The position numbers and the translations under genes are program-made. 9,018 bases of DNA, from positions 1 through 9,018 of the forward strand of contig CABUUB010000069.1 of assembly GCA_902494625.1 (NCBI GenBank). Direction: 5' to 3'. Shown piece by piece: positions 1 to 6,514 of this stretch. The notes beneath the pieces were generated by a model, which did not search any database, was not told where the DNA came from, and saw nothing but the letters and a program-made list of their open reading frames with translations. This DNA is from an uncultured Collinsella sp. (lineage in GTDB: Bacteria; Actinomycetota; Coriobacteriia; Coriobacteriales; Coriobacteriaceae). The stretch's first letter is position 1. Each line of letters begins with the position of its first letter.

Positions 1-655
1 CACCATGAGCGATCCGCAGGAGCGCCCTTGCGTGGCCGACCTGGTCCCACGCGACCGCTTTCCGGGGCTCTTCCCGGTGGGTCGCCTGGACCGCGACACC
101 ACGGGCCTTCTGCTCTTTACCACCGACGGCGACCTTTCGCAGGATCTGCTGCACCCCAGCAAGCACGTCTACAAGACCTATCAGGCACTGGTAGACGGCC
201 ACCTGACCGATCGCGACTTGGAACCGCTCCGCCGCGGCATCGAGCTCGACGACGGCCTGTGCCAGCCGGCGATCTGCCGCGTTATTAACGCACGCGAGGC
301 CGAGGCCGTTGCTCCCCAGGGCGTCAAGCCCGGCACCACCGCCGTGGAGGTCATCATCCGCGAGGGTCGTAAAAACCAGGTCAAGCGCATGCTGAGCAAA
401 ATCCACCACCCGGTGATCCGCCTGCACCGCTGCAACTTTGCCGGACTGGAGCTCAAGGACGTGGCCAAGGGCTCGTGGCGCGAGCTTACCGACCGCGAGG
501 TGCAGATCCTTAAGGCCGGCGGCACTCCGCCCAAGCAGGCCGCCTCCAAGCGCACCGCCGCGCGTGCGACCAACCCCGCGAGCCGCACCCGCCATCACGG
601 CAGCCACGGCTCCGCGCCCAAGCGCAACACCTACCGCGAGCGCTACACGGGCTAG
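1..655 (+). CDS. rluB: RluB/RsuA-family 23S rRNA pseudouridine synthase, 5' end cut off by the window
   Basis: This enzyme isomerises a specific uridine to pseudouridine in ribosomal RNA; RluB-type members act on 23S rRNA. The frame is open to the first base. The first ATG, at 5, lies inside the conserved stretch T-M-S-D-P, which normally follows the S4 domain and the first catalytic-domain strand, so the true start and the S4 domain lie upstream. Counting from that Met, the signature GRLDRDTTGLLLFT starts at residue 26, with catalytic Asp29 (bases 89-91). KTY is at 57-59 and the RNA-binding motif GRKNQVKRML at 121-130. After about residue 170 the protein ends in a basic, Ala/Arg/Pro-rich tail. 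It is followed after 66 bases by cmk, a pairing common in Actinobacteria and Firmicutes. The family is certain. The choice of RluB over RsuA or RluE rests mainly on this context. Confidence 0.93.
   Translation, partial: TMSDPQERPCVADLVPRDRFPGLFPVGRLDRDTTGLLLFTTDGDLSQDLLHPSKHVYKTYQALVDGHLTDRDLEPLRRGIELDDGLCQPAICRVINAREAEAVAPQGVKPGTTAVEVIIREGRKNQVKRMLSKIHHPVIRLHRCNFAGLELKDVAKGSWRELTDREVQILKAGGTPPKQAASKRTAARATNPASRTRHHGSHGSAPKRNTYRERYTG
515..652 (+). other. Basic low-complexity C-terminal tail of the pseudouridine synthase
   Basis: The last 46 codons of the pseudouridine synthase encode a segment rich in Ala, Lys, Arg, Thr, Pro and His, with short pieces such as KRTAARATNPASRTRHHGSH. It follows the end of the recognisable catalytic domain. 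It shows no hydrophobic periodicity and is probably disordered. Similar positively charged tails occur in some RluB proteins and may add non-specific RNA affinity; that role is inferred. Confidence 0.6.
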
Positions 656-721
656 GCAACCTGCCGCGCCTCAACGCCCGCGAACCATACCAGCACGTCA
701 ACCACCGAAAGGAAGCATTGC
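656..721 (+). promoter_or_regulatory. rluB-cmk spacer with the cmk ribosome binding site
   Basis: This 66-base gap is the longest non-coding stretch in the window. It carries a purine-rich Shine-Dalgarno sequence, GAAAGGAAG (707-715), six bases before the cmk ATG at 722. I see no strong stem-loop followed by a T run, and no convincing -35/-10 pair. Read-through from rluB is therefore the simplest reading, although a weak internal promoter cannot be excluded. Confidence 0.55.
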
Positions 722-1408
722 ATGATCGTCGCCATCGACGGCCCCGCCGGTTCCGGCAAGTCCACCATCGCCAAGGAGATCGCCCGCCAGCTGGGCTTTA
801 ACAAGCTCGACACGGGCGCCATGTATCGCGCCGTCACCTTCGCCGCGCTCGACCGCGGCATCGACCTGGATAATGAGGCGGCCATCAACGCCCTCGCCGA
901 GCAGATCGAAATCCGCTTTACCAACGGCACCGGCGAGGACACACGCCTGACCATTGACGGCCAGGACGCATCGGCTGCCATCCGCACTCCGCAGGTGGAC
1001 GCCAACGTCTCCAAGGTCTCGGCCTACCCGGGCGTACGCGCCGCCATGCTCATCCATCAGCGCCGTGCCGCCGAGGATCGCGATATCGTGGCCGAGGGTC
1101 GCGACATCGGCACCGTCGTGTTCCCCAACGCGCAGGTCAAGGTATTCCTGACCGCCGACCCGCGCGAGCGTGCCCGTCGCCGCGTGCTGCAGCGCCACCA
1201 AAACGACGCTCAGCCGCTTACTGCCGAGCAGCTCGTGGCTGAGGTCGATGAGACCCTCGACGCCCTCAAGCAGCGCGACAAGCTCGACAGCAGCCGTGAG
1301 GTCGCGCCGCTTGTGCCAGCCGAGGACGCCGTGCACGTCGACTCCACCGCCCACACCATCGATGAGGTCGTCTCGATTATCGAGGACCTCATCAACCAAA
1401 GGAGGTAG
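722..1408 (+). CDS. cmk: Cytidylate kinase (CMP/dCMP kinase)
   Basis: Phosphorylates CMP and dCMP with ATP to give CDP and dCDP in the cytosol, recycling CMP from phospholipid and RNA turnover. The 228-residue protein is the usual length. The P-loop GPAGSGKST is at residues 7-15. The DTGAMYR motif of the CMP-binding region is at 30-36, and the characteristic AEGRDIGTVV at 124-133. The lid region is Arg-rich (DPRERARRR, 146-154). The late motif RD..DSSREVAPL, around 185-198, also fits Cmk. The start at 722 has a good Shine-Dalgarno sequence, and Met-Ile-Val leads straight into the first strand. The last codons contain the plsC ribosome binding site, and plsC begins three bases after the stop, so translational coupling is likely. 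CDP made here feeds the CTP used to activate phosphatidate, which links it to plsC, plsY and gpsA. Confidence 0.97.
   Translation: MIVAIDGPAGSGKSTIAKEIARQLGFNKLDTGAMYRAVTFAALDRGIDLDNEAAINALAEQIEIRFTNGTGEDTRLTIDGQDASAAIRTPQVDANVSKVSAYPGVRAAMLIHQRRAAEDRDIVAEGRDIGTVVFPNAQVKVFLTADPRERARRRVLQRHQNDAQPLTAEQLVAEVDETLDALKQRDKLDSSREVAPLVPAEDAVHVDSTAHTIDEVVSIIEDLINQRR
1398..1405 (+). promoter_or_regulatory. plsC ribosome binding site inside the end of cmk
   Basis: AAAGGAGG is a near-complete match to the anti-Shine-Dalgarno sequence and lies six bases before the plsC ATG at 1412. It is part of the last sense codons of cmk, including the final two Arg codons, so the same bases serve both as coding sequence and as start signal. 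It is one of the strongest ribosome binding sites in the window and fixes the plsC start. Confidence 0.8.
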
Positions 1409-1411
1409 CCC

Positions 1412-2140
1412 ATGCGCCTGTTTAAGCAGACGCCCGAGGATTACTACAACGCCCCCTACGCCGAGTTCCCGGCGCTCATCCGCGGCACTGTTGCCGTTGT
1501 CATGGCAATCCTTTGGGCATTCTCCAAACTCATGTGGCGCTGGAAGGTCGAGGACGCCGACCTGCTGTTTGAGCGCCAGGAGGGCCGCGGCAGCGTGGTT
1601 ATCTGCAACCACACCTCGATGGCCGAGCTCCTGGCTGTAGAGACGGCACTGTTCTTTGGCGGCCGCCGCATACGCCCCATTTTTAAGTCCGAATTTGCCA
1701 AGAGCAAGATCGTGCGCTGGGCCTTTAGCCGCGTAGGCGGCATTCCTGTCGAGCGTGGCACCGCTGACATGAAGTGTCTGCGTGCCGCCCAGCACGCACT
1801 ACAGCGCGGCGAGGACGTCTTGATCTTCCCCGAGGGCACGCGCATCCGATCGCGCGAGATCAAGCCCGAGGTCCACGGCGGCTTTGCGCTCATTGCCCAG
1901 ATGGGCAAGGCGCCCGTCAACCCGCTCGCCATCTGTGGGTGGTCCGATATTACGCCCGAAGGCAAAAAACTCATGCGTCCCAAGAAATGCTGGATCCGTG
2001 CCGGCAAGGCCATCTCGCTATCCGATGCACCGGCCGAGCTCAAGCGCAAGGAGCGCCTGGCATGGTTTGAGTCCGAGGCAATGAGCCGCGTATACGCCAT
2101 GCGCGACGACCTGTGCGCCGAGCACCCGGGCAGGTTCTAG
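1412..2140 (+). CDS. plsC: 1-acyl-sn-glycerol-3-phosphate acyltransferase (lysophosphatidate acyltransferase)
   Basis: Transfers an acyl group to position 2 of lysophosphatidate to make phosphatidate, the precursor of membrane phospholipids. The 242-residue protein has a hydrophobic segment at about residues 24-41 that fits a membrane anchor. The four acyltransferase blocks are present in order: NHTSMAE at 66-72 (block I), GGIPVERG at 109-116 (block II, Arg115), FPEGTR at 139-144 (block III) and VNPLAI at 169-174 (block IV). Block I is unusual: the family pattern is H-X4-D, and here the acidic residue six positions along is Glu72 (GAG at 1625-1627). It lies three bases after cmk and two bases before the preferred ispH start. 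PlsY, which makes its substrate, and GpsA are encoded further down the same run. PlsC is the best call; a related acyltransferase with a different acceptor is possible. Confidence 0.93.
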   Translation: MRLFKQTPEDYYNAPYAEFPALIRGTVAVVMAILWAFSKLMWRWKVEDADLLFERQEGRGSVVICNHTSMAELLAVETALFFGGRRIRPIFKSEFAKSKIVRWAFSRVGGIPVERGTADMKCLRAAQHALQRGEDVLIFPEGTRIRSREIKPEVHGGFALIAQMGKAPVNPLAICGWSDITPEGKKLMRPKKCWIRAGKAISLSDAPAELKRKERLAWFESEAMSRVYAMRDDLCAEHPGRF

Positions 2141-2142
2141 TC

Positions 2143-3039
2143 ATGGGTGAGAACGTCATGAATACCGCTGCGGGCGCCGCTGAGGAGGTCGTCCCCACCA
2201 TCGAGATCGCCGCGCATGCCGGCACCTGCTACGGCGTGCAGCGCGCGCTCGACATGGCACTGGCCGCCGCGCCGCAGGCAGGGGAGAGCGCTCAGGTCCA
2301 CACGCTGGGCCCGCTCATCCATAACCCCATCGTGGTACGCGAGCTTGCCGAGGCAGGCGTTGGTCTGGCAGACACCTTGGACGACGCCGCATCGGGCACC
2401 GTGATCATTCGCGCGCACGGTGTGGTGCCGCAGGTCATTGACGCCGCTCGCGAGCGTGGCCTTACCGTGGTCGACGCCACCTGCCCCTACGTGAAGAAGG
2501 TCCATGTGGCAGCCGAGCGCCTAGTGCGCGAGGGCTACCGTGTAATCGTCGTGGGCGAGCCGGGCCACCCCGAGGTCGAGGGCATTCTGGGCCATGCCGG
2601 CGATGACGCGCAGGTCGTGAGTTGTGCCGCCGACGCCGACGAGCTGTCGCTCAAGGGCAAGGTGGGCCTGGTTGTGCAGACCACCCAAACCGCGCAGAAC
2701 CTGGCCGAGGTTGTGGCCTCCATCACCCCACGTGTGCAGGAACTACGCGTGATCAACACCATCTGCGCCGCCACGAGCGAGCGCCAGCAGGCAGCCGCGT
2801 CACTTGCCAACCGCTGTGATTGCATGGTCGTCGTGGGCGGAAAGAACTCGGGCAACACCCGCCGCCTGGCGCAGATCTGCACTGACGTCTGCGAGCACAC
2901 GCATCACATCGAGGAAGCTTCCGAGCTCGAGGCCGCATGGTTTGCCAACGCGCGCCACATCGGCATCACCGCCGGAGCCTCCACCCCGCAAGAACACATC
3001 GAACGCGCCGTTGCGCGCATCAAGGAGCTTTGCCGCTAA
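2143..3039 (+). CDS. ispH: 4-hydroxy-3-methylbut-2-enyl diphosphate reductase
   Basis: Catalyses the last step of the MEP (non-mevalonate) isoprenoid pathway, reducing HMBPP to IPP and DMAPP with a [4Fe-4S] cluster. Numbered from 2143 (298 residues), the three cluster cysteines are Cys29 (HAGTCYGV), Cys114 (DATCPYV) and Cys208 (NTICAAT). Substrate-binding and catalytic residues sit in LIHN (His60), RAHGV (His92) and GHPEVEG (His142, Glu144). NSGNTRRL (235-242) fits the diphosphate-binding Ser-X-Asn. Three in-frame ATGs are possible. The one at 2113 would overlap plsC by 28 bases and is unlikely. The one at 2143 follows the plsC stop by two bases. The one at 2158 has GGTGAG (2146-2151) six bases upstream and would give 293 residues. 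None has a strong Shine-Dalgarno sequence, which suggests coupling to plsC translation. No S1 ribosomal protein domain is fused, unlike in some Clostridia. Confidence 0.95.
   Translation: MGENVMNTAAGAAEEVVPTIEIAAHAGTCYGVQRALDMALAAAPQAGESAQVHTLGPLIHNPIVVRELAEAGVGLADTLDDAASGTVIIRAHGVVPQVIDAARERGLTVVDATCPYVKKVHVAAERLVREGYRVIVVGEPGHPEVEGILGHAGDDAQVVSCAADADELSLKGKVGLVVQTTQTAQNLAEVVASITPRVQELRVINTICAATSERQQAAASLANRCDCMVVVGGKNSGNTRRLAQICTDVCEHTHHIEEASELEAAWFANARHIGITAGASTPQEHIERAVARIKELCR
2146..2151 (+). promoter_or_regulatory. Possible alternative ribosome binding site for ispH
   Basis: GGTGAG resembles the 3' half of the extended Shine-Dalgarno sequence and stands six bases before the ATG at 2158. 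It would support starting IspH there, five residues shorter than from 2143. The competing start has only AGG at 2132-2134, eight bases upstream. The choice does not touch any conserved residue. Confidence 0.35.
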
Positions 3040-3041
3040 TC

Positions 3042-4484
3042 ATGGACCAGACCGTACCCGCATACGCCGCCGAGGTGGCCGATTACGGGCGCAGCCGCGA
3101 CCCCGAGCCGGGTGAGGGCGCGCTCGTTAAGAACGTGCGTCCCGAATCGCCCGCGTGGGATGTGGGTATCGAGCCGGGCATGCGCGTGCTCACGGTCAAC
3201 GGTGAGGCACTCACCGACATGATCGTGTGGCTCTGGGAGGCCGACGAGGACACCGTCGAACTTGAGGTTCTCGACCCGCGCGACAACAGCGTCACCCCCG
3301 TGGAGCTCGACCGTTTTCCCGGCGAGGATTGGGGCCTTGAGTTCGACGGCCCCATCTTTGACGGCATGCGTACCTGTGTGAACGCCTGCGTGTTCTGCTT
3401 TATGACCATGCTGCCCAAGGGCGGCCGCTCAACGCTGTATATTCGCGATGACGACTACCGCCTGAGTTTTTTGCAGGGCAACTTTGTCACGCTCACAAAC
3501 CTCACCGACGAAGATGTTCAAAATGTCATCCAACGCAACATGAGTCCGATGAACGTGTCGGTCCACGCCGTGAGCCCCGACGTTCGCCGCCGCATGATGG
3601 GCCGCAACGCCCAGCGCGGCATGGATGTACTCGAGGCCATCATGGCCGCCGGTATCGAAATCCATGCGCAGATCGTTTTGTGCCCTGGCATGAACGACGG
3701 CGAGGAACTGCTGAAGACCCTGCGCTTTTGCGAGGAGCACGAACAGATCACGAGCCTGGGCATTGTGCCGCTGGGCTTTACCAAGCATCAGAACCGCTTT
3801 ACGTGGTCCTACAGCGACAAGCCCGAGCTGGCGCGCGAGACCATCGCCATGATCCGGCCCTTCCAGGACCGCGCGTACGAGCGCTTTGGTCGCCACACCT
3901 TTCAGATGAGCGACGAGTTCTACCTGGACGCCGGCATCGAGCCGCCCGAGGCAGACTTTTACGACGGCTACCCGCAGTACTACGACGGCATCGGCATGAT
4001 CCGCTCGTATCTGGACGAGACAGACGATGTCCTTGCCGCCGACGCCGAGCGCCTTGCCCGCGTTCGCAAGGCTATGACCGCCCGCAACCAGCGCCTGGTA
4101 TGTCTCTCGGGCGCCAGCGCACGCGATACCGTGGCGCGCTTCGTGGAGTCTCCACACGGCCTTGCCGGCTCCGTCACGGCCATCAAGAACCGCTACTTTG
4201 GCGGCAACGTGGACGTGACCGGCCTCATCGTCGCGAGCGATATCCTGGAGCAGCTGCCGCAAGACCTGTCGGGGGTTATGCTCTTTGTGCCTAAGCTCAT
4301 GTTCAACGCTGACGGCATGACGCTTGACGAGTATCATCGTGACGATTTACTCGCAAGCCTTACCAGTCGCGGCGCCGAGGTTCATGTGGTGTCGACCATG
4401 CCGCATGAGCTGCTCGATACCCTGGAGCACATCCTTGGCATTGTGCCTGCCGACTCTACTAATTCCGCTGACCCTATCCATTAA
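3042..4484 (+). CDS. DUF512 protein with N-terminal PDZ-like domain and radical-SAM-like Fe-S core, function unknown
   Basis: The 480-residue protein belongs to the DUF512 family (putative Fe-S oxidoreductase, TIGR03279-like), which has no established reaction. After about 26 extra N-terminal residues, a PDZ-like domain covers about 27-77 (ALVKNVRPESPAWDVGIEPG starts at 27). A radical-SAM-like region follows with Cys112-X3-Cys116-X2-Cys119, the expected ligands of a [4Fe-4S] cluster. Next come family hallmarks LPKGGR (124-129), DDDYRLSFLQGNF (136-148), SVHAVSPD (173-180) and LCPGMNDGEE (213-222). The DUF512 part covers roughly 280-465, with SDEFYLDAG at 290-298 and NRYFGGNVDVTGL at 383-395. 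The start at 3042 lies two bases after ispH, with AAGGAG at 3022-3027 (14 bases away, rather long). In many Clostridia this family is encoded just before der, as here. Partners in ribosome or membrane biogenesis are inferred only from context. Confidence 0.88.
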   Translation: MDQTVPAYAAEVADYGRSRDPEPGEGALVKNVRPESPAWDVGIEPGMRVLTVNGEALTDMIVWLWEADEDTVELEVLDPRDNSVTPVELDRFPGEDWGLEFDGPIFDGMRTCVNACVFCFMTMLPKGGRSTLYIRDDDYRLSFLQGNFVTLTNLTDEDVQNVIQRNMSPMNVSVHAVSPDVRRRMMGRNAQRGMDVLEAIMAAGIEIHAQIVLCPGMNDGEELLKTLRFCEEHEQITSLGIVPLGFTKHQNRFTWSYSDKPELARETIAMIRPFQDRAYERFGRHTFQMSDEFYLDAGIEPPEADFYDGYPQYYDGIGMIRSYLDETDDVLAADAERLARVRKAMTARNQRLVCLSGASARDTVARFVESPHGLAGSVTAIKNRYFGGNVDVTGLIVASDILEQLPQDLSGVMLFVPKLMFNADGMTLDEYHRDDLLASLTSRGAEVHVVSTMPHELLDTLEHILGIVPADSTNSADPIH

Positions 4485-4489
4485 AGGAG
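4483..4489 (+). promoter_or_regulatory. der ribosome binding site overlapping the DUF512 stop codon
   Basis: AAAGGAG begins within the TAA stop (4482-4484) of the preceding gene and lies five bases before the ATG at 4495. It fixes the der start at 4495 rather than at an upstream in-frame ATG at 4324, because Met-Lys-Pro-Ile then leads directly into the first strand and P-loop of the first GTPase domain. The overlap favours coupled translation. Confidence 0.75.
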
Positions 4490-4494
4490 AGCAG

Positions 4495-5829
4495 ATGAAA
4501 CCTATCGTCGCCGTCGTCGGACGCCCCAACGTGGGCAAGTCCACGCTCGTCAACCGCCTGGCCCAGACCTCGGACGCCATCGTCCATGAGTCCCGCGGCG
4601 TCACGCGCGACCGCTCATACCACACGGCCGATTGGAACGGCCGTGAGTTCACCATCGTCGACACGGGCGGTATCGAGCCTCTCAAGAGCGACGACGTCTT
4701 TGCCACGTCCATCCGCGATCAGGCGCTCGCCGCCGCCGAGGAAGCCGCCGTCATCCTGTTTGTGGTCGACGGCCGCACCGGAGTCACCGAAGAGGACGAG
4801 TCGGTCGCCCGCATGCTCAAGCGCTGCGACAAGCCGGTTTTTCTGCTGGTGAACAAGCTCGACAACCCCGATCGCGAGAACGACAGCATCTGGGAGTTCT
4901 ATTCGCTCGGCATCGGTGAGCCCACGCCGCTCTCGGCCCTTCACGGCCATGGTACGGGCGACCTGCTCGATGACATCGTGGCCCTGCTTCCGGAGGAAGA
5001 GGACGATGTCGCCGATGAGTTCCCCGACGCGCTGAACGTCGCCATCATCGGCCGACCCAACGCCGGCAAGTCATCGCTGTTCAACCGCATCCTGGGCGCC
5101 GACCGCTCCATCGTGTCCAACATCGCCGGCACCACGCGCGATGCCATCGACACCGTCGTCGAGCGCGACGGCAAGCACTACCGCATGGTCGACACCGCGG
5201 GCATTCGCAAGAAGAGCACCGTATACGAGAACATCGAGTACTACTCCATGGTCCGTGGCCTGCGCGCCATCGACCGCGCCGACGTGGCGCTGCTCGTTGT
5301 CGATGCCTCCGTGGGTGTCACCGAGCAGGACCAGAAGGTCATGGGCCTTGCCATCGAGCGCGGCTGCGCCATCGTGGTGCTGCTCAACAAGTGGGACCTG
5401 CTCGACGACGACCGCAAGCGCGAGGCATGCATGGAGACCGTCGACCGCCGTTTGGGCGTCATGGCTCCCTGGGCTCAGTACCTGCGCATCTCGGCCCTGA
5501 CCGGCCGCAGCGTCGAGAAGATATGGGCGATGGTCGACGCTGCCGAGAAGACGCGTTCGCAAAAGATCAGCACCTCGCGCCTCAACACGTTCCTCACCGA
5601 CCTACGCGAGTTTGGCCACACCGTGGTGGACGGCAAGCGCCGCCTGCGCATGCACTACGTGACTCAGACGGGCATCAACCCGCCGACGTTCACGTTCTTC
5701 GTCAACCACAGCGACCTGGTCAACGACACCTACCAGCGCTACGTGGAGAACCGCATGCGCTCGACCTTCGACTTTGCCGGCACGCCCATTCGACTCTTCT
5801 TTAGGAAGAAGGAGCAAAAGGATGCTTAA
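4495..5829 (+). CDS. der: Ribosome biogenesis GTPase Der (EngA), two tandem G domains
   Basis: Essential GTPase that binds the 50S subunit and supports its late assembly. The 444-residue protein has the family's unique two G domains followed by a KH-like domain. G domain 1: GRPNVGKST at 9-17, DTGG at 56-59, NKLD at 120-123. An acidic linker (EEEDDVADEF, 167-176) leads to G domain 2: GRPNAGKSS at 186-194, DTAG at 233-236, NKWD at 298-301, SALTG at 333-337. The KH-like domain runs from about 350 to the end, with the conserved INPPTFTFFVN segment near 394-404. All nucleotide-binding motifs look intact. The gene starts ten bases after the DUF512 gene, and its last eight bases overlap plsY. In many Actinobacteria der directly follows cmk; here plsC, ispH and the DUF512 gene stand between them. 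Confidence 0.98.
   Translation: MKPIVAVVGRPNVGKSTLVNRLAQTSDAIVHESRGVTRDRSYHTADWNGREFTIVDTGGIEPLKSDDVFATSIRDQALAAAEEAAVILFVVDGRTGVTEEDESVARMLKRCDKPVFLLVNKLDNPDRENDSIWEFYSLGIGEPTPLSALHGHGTGDLLDDIVALLPEEEDDVADEFPDALNVAIIGRPNAGKSSLFNRILGADRSIVSNIAGTTRDAIDTVVERDGKHYRMVDTAGIRKKSTVYENIEYYSMVRGLRAIDRADVALLVVDASVGVTEQDQKVMGLAIERGCAIVVLLNKWDLLDDDRKREACMETVDRRLGVMAPWAQYLRISALTGRSVEKIWAMVDAAEKTRSQKISTSRLNTFLTDLREFGHTVVDGKRRLRMHYVTQTGINPPTFTFFVNHSDLVNDTYQRYVENRMRSTFDFAGTPIRLFFRKKEQKDA
5809..5814 (+). promoter_or_regulatory. plsY ribosome binding site inside the end of der
   Basis: AAGGAG lies within the last Lys/Glu codons of der, seven bases before the plsY ATG at 5822. That ATG precedes the der stop (5827-5829), so the two genes overlap by eight bases in different frames. 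This site selects 5822 over an upstream in-frame ATG at 5774 and implies that translation of plsY depends on translation of der. Confidence 0.75.
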
Positions 5830-6505
5830 TCCGATTCTGCTGACCGCCATGTGCGCCGTGGTCTCGTTCTTTATCGGAGCGATTCCGTTTGGCCTGATCT
5901 TGGGCCGCGTGTTCAACCACACCGACATTCGCAAGGCGGGCTCCGGCAACATCGGCACCACCAACGCGCTGCGCGTGGCCGGCCCCAAGGTGGCCGCGCT
6001 CACGCTGCTGTTCGACTGCCTTAAGGGCGCCATCTGCGTCCTTATCGCGCGTCCGCTCATCGCGAGCGTGGGCTATGGCTTTCCGTCGAGCATCATGGCC
6101 CCCGGTGCCGCCGGCGACTGGATGCTCGGCGTCATTTGCTTGGCTGCCGTGTGGGGACACATCTTCTCGCCCTACCTTAACTTCCACGGAGGCAAGGGTA
6201 TCGCCGTGGGTCTGGGCGTGATTCTTGCCTGGTACTGGCCCATTGGCCTGTCGCTGCTGGGCATGTTTATCGTGGCTGTCGCCATCACCAAGTTTGTGTC
6301 GGTGGGCTCGCTTGCCGCCGCCATCGGTCTTCCCATCGCTGCCTGCGCGGTCTTTCCGTACAGCAGCCTGGGCCTCAAGTTTTGCATGGCGATGATCGGC
6401 ATCACCGTGGTGTGGGCCCATCGCTCGAATATCCAAAAGCTCATGGCCGGTAAGGAGTCCAAGCTCTCGTTTACCAAGCGCGTCACCGAGCCCGACGATA
6501 AGTAG
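5822..6505 (+). CDS. plsY: Acyl-phosphate:glycerol-3-phosphate acyltransferase
   Basis: Integral membrane enzyme that transfers an acyl group from acyl phosphate (made by PlsX) to sn-glycerol 3-phosphate, giving lysophosphatidate for PlsC. The 227-residue protein is hydrophobic, with several membrane segments (for example about 7-28, 53-80, 100-118, 128-155 and 160-200). The conserved cytosolic motifs are visible: SGNIGTTNALR at 41-51, GHIFSPYLNFHGGKGIAVGLG beginning at 112, and HRSNIQKLMAGKESKL beginning at 200. It starts inside the end of der and ends nine bases before gpsA, whose product supplies its substrate, so production of the G3P acceptor and its first acylation are encoded side by side. 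The tail after the last membrane segment is short and charged. No plsX is seen in the window. Confidence 0.97.
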   Translation: MLNPILLTAMCAVVSFFIGAIPFGLILGRVFNHTDIRKAGSGNIGTTNALRVAGPKVAALTLLFDCLKGAICVLIARPLIASVGYGFPSSIMAPGAAGDWMLGVICLAAVWGHIFSPYLNFHGGKGIAVGLGVILAWYWPIGLSLLGMFIVAVAITKFVSVGSLAAAIGLPIAACAVFPYSSLGLKFCMAMIGITVVWAHRSNIQKLMAGKESKLSFTKRVTEPDDK

Positions 6506-6514
6506 GAGAGAGTC

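Noticed and set aside
698..1795. A 365-codon minus-strand open frame opposite cmk and plsC
   Set aside because: It is a shadow of the coding strand with no motif, and both genes opposite it have complete catalytic motifs.
2937..3041. Upstream in-frame extension of the DUF512 gene starting at 2937
   Set aside because: It would run 100 bases into ispH and encodes an Arg/His-rich stretch unlike the family. The ATG at 3042 follows the ispH stop directly.
3429..4337. A 302-codon minus-strand open frame opposite the DUF512 gene
   Set aside because: Its composition is rich in Val, Ala, His and Gly with no domain pattern. The + strand frame carries the family motifs.
4324..4494. Upstream in-frame extension of der starting at 4324
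   Set aside because: It overlaps the DUF512 gene by 161 bases, while the ATG at 4495 has an AAAGGAG site and begins exactly at the first Der strand.
4623..4645. Perfect inverted repeat CACGGCCG / CGGCCGTG with a 7-base loop
   Set aside because: It lies within der coding sequence with no T run after it. About one such 8-bp stem is expected by chance in 9 kb of GC-rich DNA, so I do not call a terminator or a regulatory hairpin.
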